This document shows positions 1 through 6,838 of a stretch of 16,398 nucleotides of DNA, piece after piece; the first letter of the stretch is position 1, and each line of letters begins with the position of its first letter. Below the pieces are notes generated by a model, which had not been told where the DNA came from, ran no database searches, and worked only from the letters and a program-made list of their open reading frames with translations. The position numbers and the translations under genes were made by a program. Origin of the DNA: Syntrophus sp. (in: bacteria) (GTDB lineage: Bacteria > Desulfobacterota > Syntrophia > Syntrophales > UBA5619); assembly GCA_013824905.1 (NCBI GenBank), contig PNOO01000028.1:1-16398 (forward strand). Direction: 5' to 3'.

Positions 1-129
1 ATTCCTGAACCTGATCTGGTTCTGCTGGCTTTCCACACCGGTGCGGAAAGTGGGCATGAAGATCGAAATGCACAAGCCCCGATGTTCCCCCATCAATGTC
101 TTTAATTCATCCTGTGATAATGCATTCAT
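1..129 (-). CDS. baeRF-family (bacterial eRF1-like) protein, N-terminal fragment
   Basis: Reading the minus strand from the ATG at 129-127 gives 43 uninterrupted codons to the window edge, so only the N-terminus is present. It begins MNALSQDELKTLMGEHRG and continues with CISIFMPTFRTGVESQQNQ. The pattern S-I-(F/Y)-(M/L)-P-T-x-R-x-G-x-E-x-Q-Q-x-x-I-R is what I recognise from the N-terminus of bacterial proteins related to archaeo-eukaryotic release factor 1 (the baeRF group, often annotated as hypothetical). A GGGAG Shine-Dalgarno sequence lies about 8 bases upstream of the ATG, which supports the start. The family is predicted to act at ribosomes, but its function is largely untested. The gene is divergent from the EF-P modification cluster. 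The family call rests on one short motif, so the coding call is firmer than the name. Confidence 0.72.
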   Translation of the reverse strand, partial: MNALSQDELKTLMGEHRGLCISIFMPTFRTGVESQQNQIRFRN

Positions 130-427
130 TGGGCCATCTCCCTTCTTGTGGTTAAACCCTCCTTGCAAGGGTGTGGGGAAGATTATCCGGATGATGACTA
201 AATGGACCGAACGGACCCCGTTATCGGGGGCAATCGGTAAGATCATGATCCCGTCCGGCGCTTAAAGATATAAAATCCCCGATAGCAAAGCAAATCATTT
301 CTTGCGGACGTCTAAGATAAGTGGTACGGATTTTCCTCCTCCCTGCTTTGTCGTTTTCCTTTGCAGGAGAAGGAGATTGTGATAGAAAGCATCGCTTTAA
401 AGTATTCATCTTAAGGTTGTAAAGACA
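130..427. other. Divergent intergenic region between the baeRF-like gene and kamA
   Basis: About 300 bases separate the two divergent starts. The stretch holds the Shine-Dalgarno sequence of the minus-strand gene (near 138-144), a perfect 10-base palindrome CCTTGCAAGG at 161-170, and a small CCCCG-ttat-CGGGG hairpin at 216-229. A TATAAA at 269-274 could be a -10 element for kamA, but no acceptable -35 box sits 16-18 bases upstream. No gene is supported here; short open frames on both strands lack ribosome binding sites and family resemblance. Confidence 0.5.
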
Positions 428-1648
428 TTGACGAGACCATCCGGATTGAAAAATATCAACGGGAGAGCAAACCGCAAGCTCTTACCGGTAGGCGTGGATA
501 GAGGGCGCAACAAAAAACGGATATCTTCCTTACCGAAAAGACCAAACCCGGTGTTGGGGGGCTTCACAGGCGGCAAGTATCTCGGCAGGGGACCCTGGGA
601 AAAGGTGTCCGTTGTGCAATGGGACGACTGGAAATGGCAGTTCCAGAATCGGGTTCGCTCCCCTCTGCAGCTTGCCGCCATCATGAACGAGCCTGCCCTG
701 TCTTCCAAACGGTACAGGTCTGTCGTCAGAGCCTATCCTATGGCGGTCACGCCTTATTATCTCTCCCTCCTCTATTCGGTAGGAGAAAGCGATCCCCTTC
801 GTAGGCAATGTTTTCCCGATTTTCGGGAGCTGGATGACTCTCTGGGAGGCGCCGACGATCCTCTCGATGAGGAGATGGCAATGCCGGTTCCGGGGTTGAT
901 CCACCGCTACCCCGACCGGTGTCTGGCAATTGTCAACAGCATCTGCGCCGTCAACTGCCGGCATTGCAACCGCAAGCGGATGTGGCGCGGTAAAAAAAAA
1001 TCCCCGGGGACGCGGGAATGGCTGCAGACGATGGCGGCCCATGTGGCCCGTACGCCCACCCTGCGGGAGGTGATCATTTCCGGAGGCGATCCACTCCTCC
1101 TTTCTGAAAGCCTGCTAAACTGGTTCTTAGGAACCCTCAGGGCGATTCCCCATGTGGAGGTTATCCGCATCGGAAGCCGGGCGCCGGTTACCCTGCCGAT
1201 GCGCATTACGCCCGAGCTCTGTAAGATGCTGAAGCGGCACAGACCCCTTTGGTTCAATACACAGTTCAATCATGTCAGAGAGATTACGCCGGAATCCGCG
1301 CGGGCATGCGAGATGCTGCTGATGGCCGGCATCCCGGTGTCCAATCAATCGGTCCTGCTCAAGGGAATCAACGATGATTATGGGACGATGCGGGATCTTC
1401 TCTACGGCCTGGAGCGGATTTCGGTCAGGCCTTACTACCTTTTTCAGTGCGATCCGGTTCGCGGTGTGAACCATTTCCGGCCTGAGGTGTTTCGGGGTAT
1501 GGAAATCATGGATAAGCTCTGGCACAACATCTCCGGGCTCTGCCTCCCCCGCTACGTATTGGATAGCCCGGGCGGGAGGGGTAAGATTTCCCTCCAGCCT
1601 TTTTCCCTCCTGCCCGAGAGAACCCCATCGGGAGCAACATTGTTTTGA
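428..1648 (+). CDS. kamA: KamA-type lysine 2,3-aminomutase (radical SAM), likely EF-P beta-lysine supplier
   Basis: This radical SAM and PLP enzyme is predicted to convert L-lysine to beta-lysine. Numbered from the TTG at 428 (406 residues), the radical SAM cluster cysteines are C173, C177 and C180 (C-x3-C-x2-C), followed by R182 for the substrate carboxylate. D342 and D379 match the two aspartates of clostridial KamA that hold the lysine side-chain amine, and K386 in PGGRGK matches the PLP lysine; the spacings agree with KamA. The protein ends about 20 residues after K386, so it lacks the C-terminal oligomerisation extension of full-length KamA. The next genes are efp and epmA, so the likely role is that of EpmB. 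The start is uncertain. Similarity to KamA seems to begin near residue 50 (WEKVSVVQWDDWKWQ), residues 1-45 are basic with poor codon use, and the TTG has only a weak AAGG upstream. GTG 494 or GTG 551 are alternatives. Confidence 0.9.
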   Translation: MTRPSGLKNINGRANRKLLPVGVDRGRNKKRISSLPKRPNPVLGGFTGGKYLGRGPWEKVSVVQWDDWKWQFQNRVRSPLQLAAIMNEPALSSKRYRSVVRAYPMAVTPYYLSLLYSVGESDPLRRQCFPDFRELDDSLGGADDPLDEEMAMPVPGLIHRYPDRCLAIVNSICAVNCRHCNRKRMWRGKKKSPGTREWLQTMAAHVARTPTLREVIISGGDPLLLSESLLNWFLGTLRAIPHVEVIRIGSRAPVTLPMRITPELCKMLKRHRPLWFNTQFNHVREITPESARACEMLLMAGIPVSNQSVLLKGINDDYGTMRDLLYGLERISVRPYYLFQCDPVRGVNHFRPEVFRGMEIMDKLWHNISGLCLPRYVLDSPGGRGKISLQPFSLLPERTPSGATLF

Positions 1649-1673
1649 CAAGTTAAAACAGATGGTTTAGAAA
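1645..1673 (+). promoter_or_regulatory. Predicted sigma-70 promoter for efp
   Basis: A perfect TTGACA (1645-1650) overlaps the kamA stop codon. A 17-base spacer follows, then TAGAAA at 1668-1673 (4 of 6 matches to TATAAT). The 124-base gap to efp leaves room for a leader of about 90 bases. This would let efp be made at a high level independently of kamA, as expected for an abundant translation factor. The call rests on sequence pattern alone. Confidence 0.5.
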
Positions 1674-1772
1674 ATATCGGAAGATGAACAGGGAGATTCC
1701 TCCGCCCCAAGAGGCGTAGGAATAGGAAAACGTTGTCACGAGGCGTTTTAGCAAATAGGAGAAGGGAAGAAT

Positions 1773-2336
1773 ATGTACACAGCCAGCGACTTGAGAAAAG
1801 GACTGAGAATCAAGATCGATAACGATCCATATATCATTACGGAATTCAACTTTGTTAAACCGGGTAAAGGACAGGCACTTTACCGCTGCAAGCTCAAGAA
1901 TATGGTCAATGGAAACCAGTTTGAGCGAACTTTCCGTTCCGTCGATAATTTTGAAACGGCCGACTTACAGGAGAAAAAGATGCAGTACCTCTATCAGGAG
2001 GAGGGAAAGTACTGCTTCATGGACAACCAAAGTTACGAACAGGTCTTCCTTGCCGAGGAACAGGTCGGCGATGCGAAAAATTTTCTACTCGACAACATTG
2101 AGGTGGAAATCCTCTTCTTCGAGGACCGGCCGCTGGGGATCAGTCTGCCCAATTTCATCGATGTCACGGTGATCAAAGCCGATCCCTGGGCCAAAGGGGA
2201 TTCCGTATCGGGAAATACCAAGCCGGTCACCGTTCAGACGGGATACCAGGTTCAGGTGCCCCCTTTCATCGAGGAGGGAGAAAAGATCCGGATAGATACC
2301 CGTAGCGGAGAGTATCTGACGCGGGTCAAGGGATGA
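1773..2336 (+). CDS. efp: Elongation factor P
   Basis: EF-P (187 residues, normal length) binds between the P and E sites of the ribosome and helps peptide-bond formation at consecutive prolines. The three beta-barrel layout is intact. The domain I loop reads FVKPGKGQA, with K32 at the position of the modified lysine (K34 in E. coli). The C-terminus carries the family signature around VDTRSGEY as IDTRSGEYLTRVKG. The ATG has a strong AGGAGAAGGG Shine-Dalgarno at 1758-1767. It lies between an aminomutase and an EpmA-type lysyltransferase, so K32 is very probably beta-lysylated. A promoter just upstream may supply extra transcription. The identification is essentially certain. Confidence 0.98.
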   Translation: MYTASDLRKGLRIKIDNDPYIITEFNFVKPGKGQALYRCKLKNMVNGNQFERTFRSVDNFETADLQEKKMQYLYQEEGKYCFMDNQSYEQVFLAEEQVGDAKNFLLDNIEVEILFFEDRPLGISLPNFIDVTVIKADPWAKGDSVSGNTKPVTVQTGYQVQVPPFIEEGEKIRIDTRSGEYLTRVKG

Positions 2337-2357
2337 TTCTTTAATTTGGAGAGAGTC

Positions 2358-3281
2358 GTGGACGACGACTGGAGACTGCCCTGCAAAGCGGATGTCTTGA
2401 GGCTTCGGGCAGCCATGAACCGGGCGATCCGTCGGTTCTTCCTGGATCGGGATTTTCTCGAAATCGAAACGCCCATACGGATTCCTGCGCCGGCGCCGGA
2501 ATCCCATATCGAACCCGTCACCTCGGGCGAATGGTGTCTCCAGACCTCCCCGGAACTCTGCATGAAGAGACTCCTGGCGGCGGGTTATCCTAAAATCTTC
2601 CAGATATGCAAATGTTTCCGCGCCGGGGAGCGGGGCGCTCATCATCTGCCGGAATTCACCATGGTTGAATGGTATCGCGCGGGAACCGATTACCTGACCT
2701 TGATGGACGACTGCGAGATCCTGATCGCCCGCATTGCCGAGGAACTCGGTCTGGGCGACACCGCGTACTGGCACGGAAGGAGGATCTGTTTGACGCCTCC
2801 CTGGGAGAGGATCACCGTTCGGGAGGCATTCGCCCGTTATGCCGGTCTCAGCCTCGAAGAGGTCCTGATGAGGGACCGCTTTGACGAGATCATGGTCTGT
2901 GCAATCGAGCCCCATCTCGGCATGGAACGACCCGTTTTCCTCTATGAATATCCTGCGACGTTGGGCGCTCTGGCACGGGTGAAGGCAGAAAATCAAGAGG
3001 TCGCTGAGCGTTTCGAACTGTATATCGCCGGTCTGGAACTGGCCAATGCCTTTTCCGAACTGACAGATCCGGTGGAGCAGAGACGGAGATTTGAGGAGGC
3101 CTCCCGTAACCTGCGTCTGAAAAAGTGTCCCACCTATCCCCTGCCGGAGCGCTTTCTTGCGTCCCTTTCCCGAATGCCTCCCTCCGCAGGCATTGCCCTT
3201 GGCATGGACCGTCTGGCGATGATCCTTGCCGATCAAATAACAATCGATGCCGTGGTTGCTTTTACGCCGGAATCCCTGTGA
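2358..3281 (+). CDS. epmA: EF-P lysyltransferase EpmA (PoxA/GenX)
   Basis: EpmA is a truncated class II lysyl-tRNA synthetase-like enzyme that activates beta-lysine with ATP and transfers it to the EF-P tip lysine. From the GTG at 2358 it is 307 residues, close to the usual 320-330, and lacks the anticodon-binding domain of true LysRS. Class II motif 2 is visible as FRAGERG...EFTMVEWYR (about residues 87-107), and motif 3 as GIALGMDRL (about 278-286). The stretch VAERFELYIAGLELANAFSELTD is typical of EpmA. GTG 2358 is preferred because GGAG lies 6 bases upstream; the in-frame TTG at 2346 would add four residues but has poorer spacing. It starts 21 bases after efp and is surely co-transcribed with it. 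Confidence 0.95.
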   Translation: MDDDWRLPCKADVLRLRAAMNRAIRRFFLDRDFLEIETPIRIPAPAPESHIEPVTSGEWCLQTSPELCMKRLLAAGYPKIFQICKCFRAGERGAHHLPEFTMVEWYRAGTDYLTLMDDCEILIARIAEELGLGDTAYWHGRRICLTPPWERITVREAFARYAGLSLEEVLMRDRFDEIMVCAIEPHLGMERPVFLYEYPATLGALARVKAENQEVAERFELYIAGLELANAFSELTDPVEQRRRFEEASRNLRLKKCPTYPLPERFLASLSRMPPSAGIALGMDRLAMILADQITIDAVVAFTPESL

Positions 3282-3318
3282 TCTTTTGTCAGAGACGTGA
3301 CGATGGGGGCATCGGTCC

Positions 3319-3347
3319 TTGACAGCCCCTGCCTTTTCCATTATATG
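3319..3347 (+). promoter_or_regulatory. Predicted sigma-70 promoter of the tol-pal operon
   Basis: TTGACA at 3319-3324 is a perfect -35 box. A 17-base spacer leads to TATATG at 3342-3347 (4 of 6 matches). The start of transcription would fall near 3354, giving a short leader of about 35 bases before tolQ. An AT-rich run (3359-3367) offers alternative -10 elements. It lies between epmA and tolQ, the natural border of two transcription units. Confidence 0.6.
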
Positions 3348-3388
3348 TGTTCGCCGTCTATTATATTTTGTGTATAAGGAGATTGAAC

Positions 3389-4141
3389 GTGAAAGAAACT
3401 TCGACAGTGGCCGAGATGACCTTAGGGGGAAATTTCCATGGCAGCCTTTTCGACATGGTGGTTCATGCTGGGTTCGTCGTCCAGCTGGTTCTGCTGCTCC
3501 TGCTGATCTTTTCCGTCGTCTCGTGGGCCATTATCCTGATGAAATACTTCAATATACGGAAGGTCAAGAAAGAGAACGAATTCTTCCTGGGTTCCTACAT
3601 GAAGAGCTCGAAACTGTCGGAAATGTTCCTCGAGGCGAAGAAGTACCGGAATTCGACGCTGGCGGAAGTGTTTCGAACCGGGTATACGGAGCTTACGAAA
3701 CTCACCAAGACGGTGCGGGGGAATCCCTCGGGGAGGGAAGCTCAGGAATCGGGCAGCCAGGCGCTCGAGATCGCCGGCATCGACAATGTGGAACGGGCGA
3801 TGAACAGGGCCTGCGGGGAGCAGACAACCAAACTGGAAGCGGCCCTCGGGTTCCTGGCAACCACGGGAAGCGCCAGCCCCTTTATCGGCCTATTCGGCAC
3901 CGTCTGGGGGATCATGGATACCTTCAAAGGGATCGGCGCCCGCGGGTCAGCGACCCTCGCCGTCGTGGCGCCGGGGATCTCGGAAGCGCTGATTGCAACA
4001 GCGGCGGGCCTTGCTGCCGCCATCCCGGCCGTTGTCGCGTACAACTACTATTTGAACGGGATAAAGACGATGATCCTCGATATGGACAATTTCACCTCGG
4101 AACTGCTCAACATCATCGAACGGTACTACGTCAAGAAGTGA
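3389..4141 (+). CDS. tolQ: TolQ, inner-membrane proton-channel subunit of Tol-Pal
   Basis: TolQ (MotA/TolQ/ExbB family) forms with TolR the proton-driven motor that energises TolA during outer-membrane constriction. From the GTG at 3389 it is 250 residues, slightly longer than the 230 of E. coli. Three membrane segments are visible: about 26-51, about 154-178 (GFLATTGSASPFIGLFGTVW) and about 190-222 (APGISEALIATAAGLAAAIPA). The last two carry the conserved small-residue and threonine motifs lining the channel. AAGGAG at 3376-3381 lies 7 bases before this GTG, whereas an upstream in-frame GTG at 3347 has no such site and overlaps the predicted promoter. It is the first gene of the operon; tolR starts 6 bases after it. 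Confidence 0.95.
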   Translation: MKETSTVAEMTLGGNFHGSLFDMVVHAGFVVQLVLLLLLIFSVVSWAIILMKYFNIRKVKKENEFFLGSYMKSSKLSEMFLEAKKYRNSTLAEVFRTGYTELTKLTKTVRGNPSGREAQESGSQALEIAGIDNVERAMNRACGEQTTKLEAALGFLATTGSASPFIGLFGTVWGIMDTFKGIGARGSATLAVVAPGISEALIATAAGLAAAIPAVVAYNYYLNGIKTMILDMDNFTSELLNIIERYYVKK

Positions 4142-4147
4142 GGGGTC

Positions 4148-4573
4148 ATGAAATACACAAGGCGTAGAAACCATTCCGACAACCGGCTGATGGCCGAGAT
4201 CAATGTCACCCCTCTTGTCGACGTGATGCTGGTGTTGCTGATCATCTTCATGGTGACCGCGCCGATGCTGCAGATGGGAATCGATGTCAACCTCCCCCGT
4301 GTGAAGGCAAAAAGCGTGGATGTCGCGGAGGAGAAACTGGTGCTGACCATCAACGGCGCGAAAGAGATCTTCCTCAATAAAACGAGGATGTCGATTATGG
4401 ATCTCGGTATCAAGCTGGAACATATCTTTGCGTCTCGAATCGAGCGCGAGGTCTATTTACGAGCGGACAGGAACGTTCCGTACGGATTCGTTGTCGAGGT
4501 GATGGCCGAAGTGAGAAAGGCGGGCGTTGATAAGCTGGGGATGATTACCGAGCCGCCCGAGGAAAAAAGGTGA
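4148..4573 (+). CDS. tolR: TolR, ExbD-family subunit of the Tol motor
   Basis: TolR (141 residues) is a single-pass inner-membrane protein with a periplasmic domain. The transmembrane segment contains INVTPLVDVMLVLLIIFM with D25 at the position of the essential proton-carrying aspartate (D23 in E. coli TolR). The periplasmic part (about 50-135) has the ExbD/TolR pattern ending in VYLRADRNVPYGFVVEVMAEVRKAG. The ATG lies 6 bases after the tolQ stop behind a GAGGGG site. The stop overlaps the next gene's start as TGATG, indicating translational coupling with the TolA-like gene. Confidence 0.95.
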   Translation: MKYTRRRNHSDNRLMAEINVTPLVDVMLVLLIIFMVTAPMLQMGIDVNLPRVKAKSVDVAEEKLVLTINGAKEIFLNKTRMSIMDLGIKLEHIFASRIEREVYLRADRNVPYGFVVEVMAEVRKAGVDKLGMITEPPEEKR

Positions 4574-5346
4574 TGTCTGAAAGGCCCGACGCGCACAGGC
4601 AAGACGGTTTCCGTCTGAATGGCATGATTTTTATTTCCCTCTTTTTCCATGTTGTGATTCTCTCCCTTCTCTTTTTTTCCCCTTCATTTCCTTCGCCGAA
4701 ACGGACCTTCGGGCCTGTGTATAGCGTCTCCCTGGTCAGTCTTCCCCGAAATGTCCTGGCACAGAAAAGCGTTTCGGCTGTAGACAAGGAGCTCTTGACG
4801 GCCAACCGTCCCGAGACGGTCCTGAAAAAGCAACTGGCGCCGTCACCGGAAGTCCCCATCCGCAGCCTGGAAACCCGGAAGAAACAAGATCCGACCCTCG
4901 ATAAAGCGATGGAGGAAATCCGAAAAAAGGCGGGCGCGACCTCTACGTCCAAGCTACCCCAGGCTAAAGGCGTTCCGGAGAAGACCGAGAAGGCGGAAAA
5001 GGCTGAGATTGCAACTGGTTTTGCTTCTCAACCCGGGACCGCGGAGATGGATGCGCAGATGCGTGCATACTATGCGATGATCTGGTTGCGGATCAAGGGG
5101 AAGTGGGCGCTTCCCCAAGGCATCCTTCCCGGCGATGTGCTTGAAACGGTGATCGATATGACCATCTTGCGTAACGGAGCGGTGGTTCAGGTTAATTATG
5201 AAAAACGGTCGGGCAACCGCTATTTTGATGAATCCGCCATGAAAGCCATCCAGAAGGCGAGCCCTTTGCCGCCTCTGCCGGCGTGGATTGGGTCAAACAG
5301 TCTGGAAGTTGGGATCCGCTTTCATTCGTCGGAATTAAAGTCGTAA
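4573..5346 (+). CDS. tolA: TolA-like energy transducer with TonB-type C-terminal domain
   Basis: This protein should span the periplasm, linking the TolQR motor to TolB and Pal. Numbered from the ATG at 4573 (257 residues), a membrane anchor covers about 17-36 and contains S22-x3-H26, the S-x3-H motif of TolA and TonB anchors that contacts the motor. Residues 65-155 are a proline, lysine and glutamate-rich spacer. Residues 163-255 form a TonB-like C-terminal domain (YYAMIWLRIKGKWALP, then VVQVNYEKRSGNRYFDESAMKAIQKASPLPPLP). It is much shorter than E. coli TolA (421) and lacks the long alanine-rich helical domain. TonB itself is an alternative name, but position between tolR and tolB favours TolA. 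A GTG at 4570 could add one residue; the TGATG overlap favours the ATG. Confidence 0.9.
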   Translation: MSERPDAHRQDGFRLNGMIFISLFFHVVILSLLFFSPSFPSPKRTFGPVYSVSLVSLPRNVLAQKSVSAVDKELLTANRPETVLKKQLAPSPEVPIRSLETRKKQDPTLDKAMEEIRKKAGATSTSKLPQAKGVPEKTEKAEKAEIATGFASQPGTAEMDAQMRAYYAMIWLRIKGKWALPQGILPGDVLETVIDMTILRNGAVVQVNYEKRSGNRYFDESAMKAIQKASPLPPLPAWIGSNSLEVGIRFHSSELKS

Positions 5347-5375
5347 TCCGCTGATATGAGGAAAGGGAGGTTGGC

Positions 5376-6692
5376 ATGCGGCATGTGGTTCGTCTGGCAA
5401 TTTCAAGTATCTTCCTGCTCTTGCTGTTTCACAACAGCCCGGTGTACGGGAAGGTATATATCGACATCGATTCTCCCTCATTTCAAAAGTTTCCCATTGC
5501 GATCACCGAGTTTAAATCCCTGCGGCCCGGAGCCGAAACGGGCGATTTTCCCGTCTGGTTCGCCGACACCCTCTCTCGGAATCTGCTGATCACAGGTTAC
5601 TTCAATGTCATCGACAGGAGGGCCTTTCTGGAAGACCCAAGCCGGGCGGGAATCACGGGGGAAGGGACCCGTTTCGCAGACTGGACGACAATCGGCGCCG
5701 AATATCTCATCAAGGGCGGATTTCAGGCGGACGGCCGTCAACTCATCGCGGAGTTCCGCCTGTTTGATGTTATGAAAGGGGAACTGATCGTTGGGAAGAG
5801 GTATACGGGGACGACCGATGACAAAAACCGCATCGTCTTGCAGTTCGCAAACGAGGTCCTCCAGGCCCTCACGGGTGAGGCAGGTCTGTTCGACACCCGG
5901 ATTGCCTTTGTCAAGAAAAATATCTCCGCCGCGGATCTTTATACGAGCAATTTCGATGGTTCCGACCTCCGCCGAATCACAAGCTACAACTCACTGACCC
6001 TCGCGCCGCGCTGGTCTCCCGACGGCCGGCAGCTGGCCTTCACCTCTTACAAGGACGGTAAACCCGACATCTACCTTAGGGATTTGGTAACTGAAAAGAC
6101 AGAGAAAATCACCTCTTATCCGGGGCTCAATCTCCCCGGCTCCTGGTCCCGCGACGGTACGAGGCTTTTGGTAACGTTGAGCCGGGATGGAAATCAGGAG
6201 ATCTATGACATGACCGTGGGAAACAGGCTTCTTCAGCGCCTGACCCGTGAATTTTCCATCGATGTATCTCCCGTCCGCTCCCCTGATGAAAAGCGAATTG
6301 CCTTCGTCTCGAACCGTAACGGCTCTCCGCAGATTTATATTATGGATGCCGATGGAGGCAACGTGCGGCGGTTGACCTTTGAGGGAAATTACAACACTTC
6401 ACCTGCCTGGTCGCCTAAGGGGAAGATGATCGCTTACGAGGGGTCTATTGATGGCCGCTTTCAGATTTTCGTCATCAATGAGGAGGGCGGCGCCCCACAG
6501 CAACTGACCTTTGCGGGAGGCGATCACGAATCTCCCGCCTGGTCGCCGGATGGAAGGTATCTGGCTTATAGCGTAAGGGGGTATGGCCGAAGCAGGATCG
6601 AGATCATGAATTCGAACGGCCAGAATTCCCGGGTGCTGCATGAGGGGAATGACGGCTGTCTGAGTCCCTTCTGGTCTCCGCATCTGCGCTGA
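5376..6692 (+). CDS. tolB: TolB, periplasmic beta-propeller of Tol-Pal
   Basis: TolB is a periplasmic protein that shuttles between TolA and Pal. The 438-residue product (430 in E. coli) has an N-terminal signal peptide, MRHVVRLAISSIFLLLLFHNSPVYG, with cleavage likely after G25. The TolB N-terminal domain follows (ITEFKSLRPGAE through about 165). The C-terminal six-bladed propeller shows repeated W-S-P/R-D-G motifs (RWSPDGRQLAFTS, SWSRDGTRLLVTL, AWSPKGKMIAYEG, AWSPDGRYLAYSV, FWSPHLR). One blade has VRSPDEKRIAF, lacking the usual tryptophan. GGGAGG at 5365-5370 lies 5 bases before the ATG. It follows tolA by 29 bases in the same operon. Confidence 0.96.
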   Translation: MRHVVRLAISSIFLLLLFHNSPVYGKVYIDIDSPSFQKFPIAITEFKSLRPGAETGDFPVWFADTLSRNLLITGYFNVIDRRAFLEDPSRAGITGEGTRFADWTTIGAEYLIKGGFQADGRQLIAEFRLFDVMKGELIVGKRYTGTTDDKNRIVLQFANEVLQALTGEAGLFDTRIAFVKKNISAADLYTSNFDGSDLRRITSYNSLTLAPRWSPDGRQLAFTSYKDGKPDIYLRDLVTEKTEKITSYPGLNLPGSWSRDGTRLLVTLSRDGNQEIYDMTVGNRLLQRLTREFSIDVSPVRSPDEKRIAFVSNRNGSPQIYIMDADGGNVRRLTFEGNYNTSPAWSPKGKMIAYEGSIDGRFQIFVINEEGGAPQQLTFAGGDHESPAWSPDGRYLAYSVRGYGRSRIEIMNSNGQNSRVLHEGNDGCLSPFWSPHLR

Positions 6693-6752
6693 TACAATCA
6701 GTGATTATTCTCACATATTACAGACAGATTTGAAAAAATTCCCATTTTTTGG

Positions 6753-6782
6753 TTGATTTTTGTCGGCAGTAGTGGTTAATAT
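6753..6782 (+). promoter_or_regulatory. Possible weak promoter upstream of pal
   Basis: The 146-base tolB-pal gap is AT-rich. TTGATT (6753-6758) and TAATAT (6777-6782) are separated by 18 bases and each matches the sigma-70 consensus at 4 of 6 positions. Many bacteria express pal more strongly than tolQRAB, so an internal promoter is reasonable, but AT-rich sequence gives such matches by chance. Confidence 0.28.
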
Positions 6783-6838
6783 TCGCTCAGTCACTTATTG
6801 AGCCATCAAACAGATTGATCCAAGAAAGGAGAATGATA

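Noticed and set aside
41..265. 74-codon plus-strand frame at the left edge
   Set aside because: It is antisense to the baeRF-like start, whose motif and Shine-Dalgarno sequence are better supported.
221..409. 62-codon minus-strand frame upstream of kamA
   Set aside because: No Shine-Dalgarno sequence, no recognisable domain, and it would lie in the likely promoter region of kamA.
3301..3314. CGATG-gggg-CATCG stem-loop after epmA as a terminator
   Set aside because: Only 5 bp and followed by GTCCTTGACA, which lacks a T-run and contains the tolQ -35 box.
2085..3341. 418-codon open frame on the minus strand opposite efp and epmA
   Set aside because: It lies antisense to two certain genes, encodes a histidine, glycine and arginine-rich sequence with no recognisable fold, and is explained by codon bias of the real genes.
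3319..4167. 282-codon plus-strand frame overlapping tolQ
   Set aside because: It is out of frame with TolQ, rich in arginine and glycine, and has no family resemblance; TolQ motifs are unmistakable in the other frame.
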